Positions 21,211-33,202 of a stretch of 64,000 nucleotides of DNA are shown here, one piece after another. The notes beneath the pieces are model-generated. The model did no database searches and was not told the origin of the DNA. It saw only the letters and a list, made by a program, of their open reading frames with translations. The first letter of the stretch is position 1. Each line of letters begins with the position of its first letter. The stretch comes from Riptortus pedestris. Taxonomy: Eukaryota; Arthropoda; Insecta; Hemiptera; Alydidae. Location: positions 2,767,501 through 2,831,500 of the forward strand of contig CM032230.1 of assembly GCA_019009955.1 (NCBI GenBank), given 5' to 3'. Made by a program: the position numbers and the translations under genes.

Positions 21211-23200
21211 CATGATTGGTTCGATCTTGATTCCCGTACATTCCAACAAACGCATGATTGGTTCAATCTTGATTCCCGTACAACCCAACAAACGCATGAT
21301 TGGTTCAATCTTGATTCCCGTACAACCCAACAAACGCATGATTGGTTCAATCTTGATTCCCGTACAACCCAACAAACGCATGATTGGTACAATCTTGATT
21401 CCCGTACAACCCAACAAACGCATGATTGGTCCAATCTTGATTCCCGTACAACCCAACAAACGCATGATTGGTTCAATCTTGATTCCCGTACATCCCAACA
21501 AATGCATGATTGGTTCAATCTTGATTCCCGTACAACCCAACAAATGCATGATTGGTTCAATCTTGATTCCCGTACAACCCAACAAACGCATGATTGGTTC
21601 AATCTTGATTCCCGTACAACCCAACAAACGCATGATTGGTTCAATCTTGATTCCCGTACAACCCAACAAACGCATGATTGGTTCAATCTTGATTCCCGTA
21701 CAACCCAACAAACGCATGATTGGTTCAATCTTGATTCCCGTACAACCCAACAAACGCATGATTGGTTCAATCTTGATTCCCGTACAACCCAAGAACGCAT
21801 GATTGGTTCAATCTTGATTCCCGTACAACCCAAGAACGCATGATTGGTTCAATCTTGATTCCCGTACAACCCAAGAACGCATGATTGGTTCAATCTTGAT
21901 TCCCGTACAACCCAAGAACGCATGATTGGTTCAATCTTGATTCCCGTACAACCCAACAAACGCATGATTGGTTCAATCTTGATTTCCGTACATCCCAACA
22001 AACGCATGATTGGTACAATCTTGATTCCCGTACAACCCAACAAATGCATGATTGGTTCAATCTTGATTCCCGTACAACCCAACAAATGCATGATTGGTTC
22101 AATCTTGATTCCCGTACAACCCAACAAATGCATGATTGGTTCAATCTTGATTCCCGTACAACCCAACAAATGCATGATTGGTTCAATCTTGATTCCCGTA
22201 CAACCCAAGAACGCATGATTGGTTCAATCTTGATTCCCATACAACCCAAGAACGCATGATTGGTTCAATCTTGATTCCCGTACAACCCAAGAACGCATGA
22301 TTGGTTCAATCTTGATTCCCGTACAACCCAAGAACGCATGATTGGTTCAATCTTGATTCCCGTACAACCCAACAAATGCATGATTGGTTCAATCTTGATT
22401 CCCGTACAACCCAACAAACGCATGATTGGTTCAATCTTGATTCCCGTACAACCCAACAAACGCATGATTGGTTCAATCTTGATTCCCGTACAACCCAACA
22501 AACGCATGATTGGTTCAATCTTGATTCCCGTACAACCCAAGAACGCATGATTGGTTCAATCTTGATTCCCGTACAACCCAAGAACGCATGATTGGTTCAA
22601 TCTTGATTCCCGTACAACCCAAGAACGCATGATTGGTTCAATCTTGATTCCCGTACAACCCAACAAACGCATGATTGGTTCAATCTTGATTTCCGTACAT
22701 CCCAACAAACGCATGATTGGTACAATCTTGATTCCCGTACAACCCAACAAACGCATGATTGGTTCAATCTTGATTCCCGTACATCCCAACAAACGCATGA
22801 TTGGTTCAATCTTGATTCCCGTACAACCCAAGAACGCATGATTGGTTCAATCTTGATTCCCGTACAACCCAAGAACGCATGATTGGTTCAATCTTGATTC
22901 CCGTACAACCCAAGAACGCATGATTGGTTCAATCTTGATTCCCGTACAACCCAAGAACGCATGATTGGTTCAATCTTGATACTCGTACAACCCAAGAACG
23001 CATGATTGGTTCAATCTTGATTCCCGTACAACCCAACAAATGCATGATTGGTTCAATCTTGATTCCCGTACAACCCAAGAACGCATGATTGGTTCAATCT
23101 TGATTCCCGTACAACCCAAGAACGCATGATTGGTTCAATCTTGATTCCCGTACAACCCAAGAACGCATGATTGGTTCAATCTTGATTCCCGTACAACCCA
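21211..23200. repeat. 42/41-bp satellite array, about 48 units
   Basis: The unit begins CATGATTGGTTCAATCTTGA. It exists as a 42-bp form ending CAACAAACG or CAACAAATG and a 41-bp form ending CAAGAACG. The first 13 units are 42 bp, then runs of 41-bp and 42-bp forms alternate. Rare variants recur together: TTTCCGTACATCC followed by GGTACAATC occurs at about 21965-22020 and 22683-22730. That shows duplication of several units at once. Units are otherwise nearly identical. Long open frames on both strands arise because 42 is a multiple of three and the unit lacks stops. Substitutions show no third-position bias. Confidence 0.98.
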
Positions 23201-23650
23201 ATTATACCTACATCGTATCACATCCAATTATACCTACATCGTATCACATCCAATTATACCTACATCGTATCACATCCAATTATACCTACATCGTATCACA
23301 TCCAATTATACCTACATCGTATCACATCCAATTATACCTACATCGTATCACATCCAATTATACCTACATCGTATCACATCCAATTATACCTACATCGTAT
23401 CACATCCAATTATACCTACATCGTATCACATCCAATTATACCCACATCGTATCACATCCAATTATACCTACATCGTATCACATCCAATTATACCTACATC
23501 GTATCACATTCAATTATACCTACATCGTATCACATTCAATTATACCTACATCGTATCACATTCAATTATACCTACATCGTATCACATTCAATTATACCTA
23601 CATCGTATCACATTCAATTATACCTACATCGTATCACATTCATTATACAT
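23200..23650. repeat. 26-bp satellite array, about 17 units
   Basis: The unit AATTATACCTACATCGTATC plus ACATCC repeats every 26 bp. It starts immediately after the 42-bp array, at the shared CCCA/TCCA-ATT junction. Roughly the first 12 units end ATCC and the later ones ATTC, a clean switch near 23508. One unit has CCCACATCG. Confidence 0.97.
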
Positions 23651-24420
23651 TTTATCCGTTGTTAAGAATTCTGTGTAGCCTGATCTGATTATGGAAATTT
23701 TATAGTCGCAGTGCGTGAAACCAGAAGCGGAATTATAAAGACATACTGGACTATACGGATGTGATTATGTTAGGATGTGTGTGTGTGTGAGAGAGAGAGT
23801 GAGGAGTGGAAGTAGATATTTAGAGATAGGATGGGTGGGGTGGGGGGGGGGTATAGTTTACAAACAACCTCAATGGCTGGTAATAAATACGTCACCCACA
23901 GCCTAGCCCCCCCCCCTCCTTATGTTTTATACTCCACTTATGCCCCTCCTTTCTCTCTCGTTTTTTCTCTTCTCTCCTCCTTTATCCCCACTTTACCTTA
24001 ACATTTCCCTTTAAACAGCGAATTTTCCAATTTCTTCATTACAGTTTAGAAACTCGAATATTAATAGGTCAGAATAGCTCGTCCGTCCAACTGAAGTTGT
24101 AGGTCAAGGGTAATGAGGTTAAACCTATGTTCAATAAGTTTTGATTAGTGAAAAAAATAGTTAAAAACGGCAAATGTTATTTTTGCCCGCAATTGGAATG
24201 CCACTACTCCTGCATTGCGGAAACAACCAAACCTTATGCTCCTAAATTTTTTGTTTACATAAAACTTCAGCGACTTACTACTGTTCTAATTTCTAAAATT
24301 ATAATTTAAATTAAAGTTTGTTATTTTTTAGGTATTATTTTTTTTTGTTTTTTAACACATTAGCGAAAAAATGATTTCTTTTTCCACTAATCTGTTTAAA
24401 CTAAAGAGTGGCCATTCAAG
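23651..24420. other. Microsatellite-flanked spacer, no gene
   Basis: Contains a short GT then GA tract (about 23775-23805), a G-run (about 23840-23852) and a C-run. No protein or repeat family signature. Confidence 0.4.
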
Positions 24421-24990
24421 CAAAGAATATTCTCCTGCTAATTTTTTTCTCTTATAGAATAAAGAGGGCAATGATGAAGGATGAGTTCGACATTTTCTTT
24501 TTCACCGTTTTGCATTTGGATAAACTCTTCTCCTAAACCTGTTGATGTATTTATTCATATTTACATGTCACGAAAGAAGCTAACTTTACCAAAAGTCAGG
24601 TTTGAACCAACTTGCGAAGCTGACTCCACCTCTTTTCCACTTTGGGAATGAATGCATAAGTGAGTCGCTGTTTTTCCGATTCATCCCACCATCCTTGCCA
24701 CTCTTCAGTTGCAGCATTTCGCATTCGGTCTTTAATTACCTTTACCTTATACATGTTTATAGCTGTAAACCCGCTGATACCAACTTTATCAGGTAAGCCT
24801 CTTTTTATATTGTAGCTAGCAGGTTTTAATTCTAATTCTAAATCTATGTGCAATACACCTCTAATGACTTTTAGGGCTTCAGTTAGAATGCAGCACAATT
24901 GATTATGACGCAAGCCAGAGCTCTTTTTTTTCCAAGAGAAAAAAGTGGTAATTACTTTTTGATTAAGAACACAAGAAGAACCATTCAATT
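24420..24990 (-). pseudogene. R1-like LINE ORF2 C-terminal fragment
   Basis: A 130-codon open stretch on the minus strand (24988-24596) matches the region after reverse transcriptase in R1-type and related LINEs. In order it has LTEALKVIRGVLHIDLELE (family pattern ALQVIAGVLPIDLEI), YNIKRG, and then WQGWWDESEKQRLTYAFIP (family W...W..S.KGR.TY..IP). Further on, in another frame at about 24500-24435, NVELILHHCPLF matches the terminal ET.EHIL..CP.F zinc-knuckle-like motif. The frameshift and loss of the GH.. motif show decay. Upstream reverse transcriptase is not visible. Confidence 0.75.
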
Positions 24991-25184
24991 CTCCTATTCG
25001 TGATATGCGATGTTTTTCTTGAGTATATTCTGTATGCTCGACTTGCTAAGACTTCATTGTGACATTATGGAAGGTTCTTTTGGCTGTGACTTACGTATGT
25101 TACTTACTATTCCATATGCATATACGTCTTCTCTGTACCTTTTTGTACTATACGGGTATAGGCTCTATTGTTACTCTCATTATA

Positions 25185-25270
<86 letters not shown>

Positions 25271-25721
25271 GGGGGGGGGGGTAAATTTGCTTATATTTTT
25301 CAACCGATTAATGGGAGTTGCGGAGTACGTTTTCAGTCTGGGAATAATGTTTTGATTATTTTGCGTTATCAGCGAGTATATCTCACGTGCCAGTTAGAAT
25401 AGGAGGGAAGATAAGAATTGATAAGAAAGGTATAGCCTGTTTAAGGAAGCTGCATAGCGGATAAATATAATGCCTATTGAAGTTGTGATATGCACAGAGA
25501 CGTGGGATGCCCCTGGGTATGGAAGGGGCGGAGTAGCAGCCTCTTGCTAATACTGCACCAAGTACTGCCTTATCTACTCTATTATATCTGCTATAATCTG
25601 CCTGCTCAGACCAATGCTGTTCTCAAGAAGCTCCAACCAATCTTGCTACAGTATATACTAGTCAATAAAGGATCTGTCTAAACTTAGCAGGCGAATGTCG
25701 CCAGCCCAGCGTAATCAACAG
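24991..25721. other. Unassigned, with CT/TA microsatellite
   Basis: Open frames here run through the microsatellite at 25186-25266 and are not credible genes. No repeat family recognised. Confidence 0.4.
25186..25266. repeat. (CT)n-(TA)n compound microsatellite
   Basis: About 20 CT units interrupted once, followed directly by about 20 TA units and a G-run. Confidence 0.95.
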
Positions 25722-25812
25722 GTTTTCCAGAAGGAAATCAGCCACTGAAGGCTATACGCGATTTTCAAAACATTTCCTCATTTGTCTTATCGACCCTACC
25801 TAGAAGATGATG
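25722..25812 (-). mobile_element. Family A 3' block
   Basis: Reverse of the 3' block: a degraded hairpin (CCAGAAGGAAATCAGC), then GCGATTTTCAAAACATTTCC and ATCGACCCTACC. A short GT microsatellite follows in place of TA. Confidence 0.55.
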
Positions 25813-26724
25813 GTGTGTGTGTGTGTGTTTGAGTGTTGCCGTTTTACCGTTTGCAAGTTTTGTTTTATCGTAGTCAAACTCAATATATAAGTGTTTCTTG
25901 AAAAACTAAAATCAAGTCCAAAATATAATGTATATAAAATAAATTGTATAGATTGCAATAAGAGGTATATAGGGGAATCATCACAATTACTCAAGAGAAG
26001 AATCAGGCAACGTTGATCATACTTCAATAAAACGGATAACAAAGAATATGCACATTATAAAAAATAGAGTAAAAGGTGATCAATAAGTAAACAGAAAAAA
26101 AACATGTGGATTATATGTACTTCAATTTATTAGAAACTTTAAGGTGAGCCAGTTTGTAAAAGCCATTCTCCGGCTGGCACGGCTAGTGGAAGGTCATAGA
26201 GGTGGCCGTTAGTTTGGTTCCTTTGCGTTGTAATTCTCCAGCTTAGGCATCAAGGGGGACGCGAAACTATCAAATCCAACCAATCTTATTGTAAATATAA
26301 TTTCTATTAATGTTGTTGTTCACATATTTTCTGTAAACACCCACTCTTAATCATGTCATATTAACAATAATCTGTTATATCATGTATAGCTTTATTCCGA
26401 GAATAAATATCAAAACTAATTGAACTTTTACTGCAAGAGAAGTTGGAAATATTAAATTTCGAGCTCGAATATTAATAGAATACTCCATCTTATACTTCAT
26501 CCTGTTTATACACGATTCTTATTATTTGAAAAGTTGAGAATATAAAGCAGGACGTCATCAACGTAACGTTACTTCAGTTGCAAAATATTAGTTTACACAA
26601 AACCTGCATGGAGGACTTTTTTAATTAAATTTCCGTTGTGGGAAATTAGCTATTGAATTTTTTTTGTCCCTACCTAGGAGCTGACGAAAATGCAGTATAT
26701 TTGTATATAATATCTACACAAACA
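25813..26724. other. Mostly unassigned; possible decayed family A pieces
   Basis: Phrases near 26275-26420 (CCAATCTTATTGTAAATATA, AATAATCTGTTATATCATGT) resemble family A core in reverse but are too diverged to delimit. Confidence 0.35.
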
Positions 26725-26826
26725 AATTTAAATTTTAACGGATCTTATTTTAAATACATATCAAGGAAATCGCTTCATGAATACAACTTGAGTAGTTGGT
26801 TTTCCTTTTAGGGCGGTCTGCTAGAA
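26725..26826 (+). mobile_element. Family A 3' block, diverged
   Basis: ACGGATCTTATTTTAAATAC, then CTTCATGAATACAACTTGAG and a weak hairpin ending TCTGCTAG. Confidence 0.5.
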
Positions 26827-27437
26827 GCAGGATTCAAGATGAAGGATTATTGATAGTCCTATTTGTACCAATCTAGTGGTTTTAAAGTTTTTCTGAATCA
26901 AGGGAGTTGATGGCACCTGCGACACTGTTTTATTTATTTATTTTTTAACTCCTTAGAATATGAATGGCATTTTGACTTGGTGAGTCAGATATCAAAGAGC
27001 TTAGAAAAGAATATCCATTTTATAAGTTAATCCAATTAGTTAACAGATGGAAGGAGGTTTATTTTACACAAATGTTCTATGTGGTCTCTCACCAACCCAA
27101 AAATAGTGTTATCAGTATAAACATATTTAATCTATGGAGCTGGAAGGAGGAAGTCTGCCGGCAGAGGTAAGGTGCACAGCGGGGAATTGGATAGTGATGG
27201 CTTGGTGGAATGAGGAAGAGCCCGCCTGTTTGTTTACCAAGCAGCACAATAGCCACTTAGCTCGCCAATAAAGCCCGCCAAATAAATATACTCTTGGTTC
27301 TTGCCGCCAAGAATAGCCGGCACGATCAGCTGTTCGCCCTCCTTAACCCCATCCACAGCCCATATGCGGTCTAACTTTCGATGGCACCCCAACTCAAGTA
27401 TAATGGGCCAATAATTGAGAATTATTCTCAAGTGAGC
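26827..27437. other. No recognisable feature
   Basis: An open frame on the minus strand at 27512-27234 partly covers a family A 5' end and shows no protein family signature. Confidence 0.35.
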
Positions 27438-27720
27438 GTCATACAGAAGACGCGTAAACTTAGCAGATTTCCCTCGTGTTGGGATAAGAATAAGAAGGCG
27501 ATGATAAGACAACTTGAAATTGAAGCAGATGTTAAGTGGCTCAGATGCTCTGAGTGAAAATGGGGTCAGTAGGGGATGGTGTTTTCGGAAAGCTGAAAAT
27601 TAAAATACCGCTTATGATGTTAATGAAAACATTTCTAGATCTGTCTTAACAGATCATTAAATTTGCTACAAGATTGTTTATATAAAATGCTCCGATCTGA
27701 CTCACAATAACGCACATATG
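27438..27720 (+). mobile_element. Family A 5' part (A2 subtype)
   Basis: A degraded 5' end (ACGCGTAAACTTAGCAGATT then TCCC) is followed by the A2 interior with AGTAGGGGATGGTG and TTTGCTACAAGATTG. No 3' block. Confidence 0.6.
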
Positions 27721-27817
27721 CTATCCTATACTGTTTTCAATTTATTCGGTTGAGCCGTGGCACTGTCATCAGCGAAGTAGCTTTCAAGATAGAAACTGCA
27801 ACTTTCAAATGCGTGAG

Positions 27818-28721
27818 TTTTAGCATTAGCTATTGAGGTCGTACTCATGACGCAATTTTCGAAATGTTTCTTCAAATGTCCCTCGATCCTAACTAGGAGA
27901 TGACGAAAACGAGGTCCGTTCAAAACTGCATATATATTTGTCTGTTACCACTCTAGCGGTCGCAATTATTGTTTAATCGTTAGTAAACTCGATATTTAGC
28001 CGTTTTATATAAAAAGAAAGATAAGTTCGTAAACGGCTGAATTCGGACCAGGGGGAGGGGGGGGGGGTTAGAAGAGGAGGATTTTGAAAATTCGAAATAT
28101 CTCCTTTACTCTACGTCTTATTAAAAAAATGTATAGAGTCAATCTTATAGCAAAAAAATGTACTATAAATACTGTAATATACATTTATTCCCTATCTTGA
28201 ATATTAACCAAGATATTTGCATTTTTCAATTTTCAGCCATCAGCAAACCCCCACTTCTACTCGTGTTACATAAACAATACACTGTTTTATAATAAACAAC
28301 ATTATTCGAAACATAAATACAAATATTGTTTTCAAGAGACCTTTATTGTAGGAGATACATGCAAATATGTTATAGTGACTTGTTACCTTCTTAAGTTCTT
28401 GGACTACTAAAATTTGATTGATTGAGATGAAAATTATTCTGGTCCATTACAAATTACAGTACTAGATATTGTAAATAGTTTTCAATAATATTAATATGTT
28501 ATATTCTGATATATTTCAGTAATTGTTTTTCTTTCCTGCGGGAAGTTAACACATCTGTTTGTTTATGTTTCAGGCGCTTCCCGTCAGGAGGTTTCATATT
28601 ATCGTTTATGTTTATTCGATTAATATTCGCGGTGGTGTTTTTTTACCGGTATGTACATTTATCTATTGTCAAACTTCACGTGGGAAATCTGCTTCGTTTA
28701 CGCAGCCCCTGCGTGACGAAC
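27818..28721 (-). mobile_element. Family A long subtype, complete
   Basis: On the minus strand the 5' terminus (plus-strand GCAGCCCCTGCGTGACGAAC) is followed by the reverse of AGCAGATTTCCC and the long interior (GGCGCTTCCCGTCAGGAGGT, AAGTTCTTGGACTACTAAAA). Then come the core, the TTGTCTGTTACCACTCTAGC motif, a very short TA tract, the 3' block and a worn 3' end at TTTTAGCATTAGC. It is a good reference copy for the roughly 900-bp long form. Confidence 0.88.
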
Positions 28722-28974
28722 TATTTATTTATCCTACCTCCATCTGATGTCCTTCACTTCTATCTCATCAAAGTGTTATGCATTACTCGTAATTAAACAT
28801 AAATGAACTACAGCCCGATCTTATCGTTCAGTATGATGTCTGAATTCAGTTAATTGTCAATGTGTTATTTCTGTAAGCTTCCGAGATTCGGAAAATTGAC
28901 AGTGGACTATGAATCGAAGAAAAGAAGTATCGCCTTATGATGAAGTACATGGGAAAAAAGTTTGTCAGGAGTTT

Positions 28975-29322
28975 AGAGGATATTAAATTGGCAATAAGAT
29001 TAGTTCTATATAATTTCTCGATCCGACGTATTATATGATGCTTTGAATTTTCGAAGTCCCCTTCCCCAGCTAAATCCCCTCCTCCGTCCTACTAGCACGA
29101 TTTCAGTAGCCAGAGATTTTTCAGTTAACGAACATGATCTTTACTTTCGCATATGTTTAAATATCGAGCTTCGTAACTATCAAACAAAAATTGCGACCAC
29201 CAGATCACTAACAAGTGTGTATGTAATTTTGAATTTTCACCTAGATATGATCGATGGGACATTGGAGGATATTTCTTCGAAAATAGCGTCATGAGTACAA
29301 GATCAATAGGAAAAACTGCTAA
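28975..29322 (+). mobile_element. Family A 3' part
   Basis: It starts in the core (TTGGCAATAAGATTAGTTCT), passes the AAAAATTGCGACC motif without a TA microsatellite, and ends in the worn terminus AACTGCTAA. Confidence 0.65.
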
Positions 29323-29645
29323 AAGCTAAGCAAGCAACCGTCTTACGGACTTTAACACTTCTGACACTGGTTTCAAGTGCACTAAAAGATCGAAGCAAGT
29401 CGAAATAATTGAGTGATTATATTCAAAGAGCGTAAAATCAAATGAGTATAGGTAATTAAATTTTACTGCTGAACGTAGGCAAATGAGTTATGAGGCATTG
29501 TTTCAGCTGGTGATCAAGAGCAAGTTTGAATTCGTTGCAGACCAAATGCACTGTTAAATCTATAATAATCGATGCCAATAGAGAACAACTAAACGAGCCC
29601 AATTAAAAATTGCATACAATAATAATAATTAATATAAAAAGATAC
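29323..29645. other. No recognisable feature
   Basis: Single-copy-looking AT-rich sequence upstream of tRNA-Lys on the window's plus strand. Confidence 0.35.
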
Positions 29646-29718
29646 CGCCCAACGTGGGGCTCGAACCCACGACCCTGAGATTAAGAGTCTCATGCTCTAC
29701 CGACTGAGCTAGCCGGGC
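29646..29718 (-). tRNA. tRNA-Lys (CTT anticodon)
   Basis: A 73-nt cloverleaf on the minus strand. The acceptor GCCCGGC pairs with GTTGGGC through two G-T pairs, and the discriminator is G. The A-box is TAGCTCAGTCGGTAGAGC, the anticodon loop is CTCTTAA with anticodon CTT, and the B-box is GGTTCGAGCCC. A T5 run (plus-strand A-run near 29636-29640) follows as terminator. No intron. It matches the standard eukaryotic Lys-CTT pattern. Confidence 0.95.
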
Positions 29719-30222
29719 ACCTACGCTCACTTCTCTTCATCTTAAGCACAATTAATATGAAATTCCATTGATTACGGGAAGCTCTCTTCAAACGCCCATC
29801 AACTACGAATAAATTAATTTAGGTACATATATTGTAGTTCCTAGAGCATTTTGAAGTTTTGGCTACCTCATAAGAATACAATGTTTGTTTCAGTAATAAA
29901 CCCAATTATATGAATTTTGTTGATAATATTAATTTAATATAAAGTTAAGTGATGGATTTTAAGAAAGATGTAGTCTACCTGCATTAAATGTTTATTTTCC
30001 TGTGATCAACAGGGCTTTGTTAGCTACCTTATTACTCCTCCAGTCAGAACATGTAGTTCTGGAGTCCTGTATTTTACTAAATACCGAAAGATGCCACTCA
30101 TCTGACGAAATCTGTAGTCAAATAAAAACATCTCTTTTCTTCCTATCCGTCTTTCTCTTCCCTATATTAATTTAAGGCCAGCTGTGGCGTTTGTTCCATT
30201 AAAGTATCCACTAATAAAAAAG
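29719..30222. other. No recognisable feature
   Basis: AT-rich DNA ending in an A-run at which a family A element begins. Confidence 0.35.
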
Positions 30223-30960
30223 GTCCGTCACGCAGGGGCTGCGTAAACTAAGCAGATTTCCCTCTTGACGATTAACAATTAATATCTACATACTGGTAAA
30301 AAAACACCACCGCGAATATTAAGTGAATAAATACAAACGATAATAGGAAACCCCAAGACGGGAAGCACCTGGAACGTAAACAAAGAGATGTGCCAACTTA
30401 CTACAGGAAAGAAAAACAATTACCGAAATATATCAGAATATAACATATTAATATTATAGAAAACTATTTACTATATCTAGTACTGTAATTTGTAATGGAT
30501 CAGAATAATTTTTATCTGAATCAATCAAATTTTAGTAGTCCAAGAACTTAAGAAGGAAGGGGGGGGGGGCGGTCACGATAACATATTTCAATTTATCTCG
30601 TGTAATAAAGGTCTCTTGAAAACAACTTATGGTATCTAGGCTTTGAACAATGTGGTTTATTATATAACAGAATATTGTTTATGTTACATGAGTAGAAGTG
30701 GGGGTTTACTGAAAGCACAAGATAAAGAATAAATGTATATAGCAATATTTATAGAATATTTTATTTGCAATAAGATTGGGTCTATATAATTTTTTGATTC
30801 AACTTATAGTAACGGAGATATTTCGAATTTTGGAATTTCTCCTCCTTCTAAACTCCCCGTATTTATGGTCCAATTTCCGTCATTAACGAATAATATTTTC
30901 TATGTTGTATGAAACTGTTAAAATCGAATATGGTTTAGATGAAATAAATAATTCAAAAAA
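30223..30960 (+). mobile_element. Family A long subtype, 3' block missing
   Basis: Perfect 5' end GTCCGTCACGCAGGGGCTGC after an A-run, then AGCAGATTTCCC, the long interior and core (TAACGGAGATATTTCGAATT). It fades out before the microsatellite position. Confidence 0.85.
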
Positions 30961-31178
30961 TAATATCAGAATTAAAAGCGTCATTAAAAAACGTAAACAA
31001 GTAGTTAAGATCTGTAGAAAACTATATTTGATCTGCTAAATTCTGAACTTTCCTCCACAGGAATGTCTTGTATCACTATTTAATTAAATAAACGGAATGC
31101 TTCGAGTCTTTTAATTTACAATTATTTCAATTGAAAGTGATACATAATAATCTCATTCCAATTAATGAAATAAAAAAA

Positions 31179-31656
31179 GTCCGTCACTCAGGGGCTGCGT
31201 AAACTAAGCAGATTTCCCACGTGAAGTTTTACAATAGAGAAATATGCCTAATAATAACAGTAGTAGTAAGGTATCTCTAAACCTATTCACGAGGGACGAA
31301 TAGTTATGGAAACGGCCGCATTAGCTCTCGGTGGAAAGTCTCGAACATAGCCGACTCCTGCCGACCACACAATACAAATGCAAAAATCTCGGTTAATATT
31401 CAAGATACAGAATAAACAATATTTATAGTAAATTTAATTTGTAATAAGATTGATTCTATACAATTTTCGATCCGACGCATAATAACGGAGATATTTCGAG
31501 CCATTAACGAACTTGATCTTTCTTTTTGCATAAAACGATTAAATTTCAAGTTTGGTAACGATCAAACAAAAATTGCGACCGCTAGAGGATGGGCATTCGA
31601 AGAAAATTTTTGAAAATCGCGCCAATAGCTGATTTCCCTTAAGGGGAATCTGCTAA
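31179..31656 (+). mobile_element. Family A short subtype, complete 478-bp copy
   Basis: The clearest short form. The 5' end GTCCGTCACTCAGGGGCTGC is followed by AGCAGATTTCCC and a spacer with GGACGAATAGTTATGGAAAC. The core is next, then TTGCGACCGCTAGAGGATGG, where the microsatellite and half the 3' block are deleted. It ends in the hairpin GATTTCCCTTAAGGGGAATC and TGCTAA. It is flanked by A-runs on both sides. Confidence 0.9.
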
Positions 31657-32295
31657 AAATACCGTAGTAAATAATTCAAAGATTAAAAAAATGTGATGCG
31701 AGCACATTCTAGTCCCATTGAATTAAGTAACCAAAATGGTTGTATTTCATTTAATATTATTTCATTTGAAAGTGATATCTCTGCTCCAATCGATCGGATC
31801 GTCATACAAGATAATCTGTCTATCTAATCATTGAAGCTTTCGTGATTTTTTTGACGTTTGACGAATTATGATATATATTTTTTTTTTAATTTCACCTCTT
31901 TAGTCGAGCTTTAGTTACACAAATCCCAAAATGAAATTTCGGCATTCAATAACTAGCCATTTTCGATTTATGCGAGATACATACACTGGTACAAACGTTT
32001 CGCTCAGACTAGTCAACATGGGCTCAGGGAGTGCCCAAAACGGATAACTGCCTTGAAATCTGAAAACCAAAATGTTTCTGGTCACAATACTTACTTTACT
32101 TAGTGCCATTAATTGGGCTCTATAGTGAAGGTCGGACAAAAATACGTTTATTTAAGACTAAAATAGAATTTTCCGTGGATACATTGGATTATTGTCATTG
32201 TGAGATAAAAATTAGGGTTTTGCTTAAGGATGGAAACTACCTTGATTGTATAGGTTGAGAAATACGAATGGCATAAAAAATGTAGGATATTGTTT
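31657..32295. other. No recognisable feature
   Basis: A 74-codon open frame on the minus strand (32139-31915) has no family signature. Confidence 0.35.
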
Positions 32296-32482
32296 AATGT
32301 TATTAATTCACGTCCACTTTTTGTTATTGAGGTAATTGGGACGGGTCATCTACAGGTTACCACCCTTTTCCAGCCAGGGTGAGACTAAGGATTTTATTAA
32401 TGATTTCGTCACTAAATAAATTCCTATTGCCCAGGTGAGGATAGAACCCACGACTCTAGGTTTAATAAGTGAGATTAAGATG
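32296..32482 (-). mobile_element. SINE-like repeat C
   Basis: On the minus strand a pol III B-box-like GTGGGTTCTATCC is followed by the body phrases CCTTAGTCTCACCCTGGCTG and GGTAACCTGTAGATGACCCG. The tail is GTGGACGTGAATTAATAA. Related copies lie at 35740, 54920, 56885, 57420, 57618 and 62436. The B-box suggests a tRNA-derived SINE, but a clear A-box is not visible. Confidence 0.65.
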
Positions 32483-32574
32483 TTGTATTTTTAAAATATT
32501 CTTGACCTAATATTTCTTATAATGACGATGATGTTTAGAGATTTTATTTAACCTTGTCCAGGTTCTACTTTGAA

Positions 32575-32655
32575 TTGATTTACATTGAAGAACAGTTTCG
32601 AAAATGACGACAAGAGTACCGCTTCAAAGGATGATTTGCCTCGATGAAAACTGCT
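32575..32655 (+). mobile_element. Family A 3' end, very degraded
   Basis: CAGTTTCGAAAATGACGACA then GAGTAC.GCTTCAA and AAAACTGCTGA follow the 3' block pattern loosely. Confidence 0.35.
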
Positions 32656-33137
32656 GATATTAACATCAATTGCTAGCAAAGGGGACTAGTCGGGAACAGC
32701 TAACAACTGAGTCTGTGTTCTAGCAATTGTACTGAATCTTTAACGGCTACAAAAATCCTTTTCAGTGCTGGAAGTAATAACATTGTACTAACTATAGAGG
32801 CTAAAAAATCAACTCATATTTAAAAAATCATCTCATCAATATTTGTGAGAGTAATTACACATTAAATTGTATGCGTTAGTTATGAGATTTAAAGATAGTA
32901 GGCAGTACCTGACATATCTAAGGGCTGCTATGCTTGTCCTAAGGCTGCGTTTTAAAATTCCAACAGCGAGGGAGGAAGGAAAACAAATTTAAACCCTGTT
33001 TTTATCTAAACCCCCCTCCCCCCACCTCTCTGCTGGTAATAGAATCCGCTGGGGGGGTTTGCCCAAGGAACGCCGAGGGGGGTTATTACAATAAGAATCA
33101 ATTTCTAGAGTCCGATATCCAGGCCTCTCTCTCTCAC

Positions 33138-33202
<65 letters not shown>

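Noticed and set aside
21178..21843. Open frames of up to 282 codons on both strands encoding 14-residue repeats
   Set aside because: The unit is 42 bp with no stop codon, so every register stays open. The 41-bp units then break the frames, and substitutions show no codon-position bias. It is satellite DNA.
21211..23200. CRISPR-like array
   Set aside because: Units are contiguous and nearly identical with no unique spacers, in a eukaryotic context with no cas genes. It is a tandem satellite.
25010..25402. 130-codon and 98-codon open frames
   Set aside because: They run through a CT/TA microsatellite and have no conserved motif outside it.
32431..32482. tRNA-like sequence with a GGGTTC B-box on the minus strand
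   Set aside because: It lacks a cloverleaf and belongs to SINE-like repeat C, which recurs at several places.
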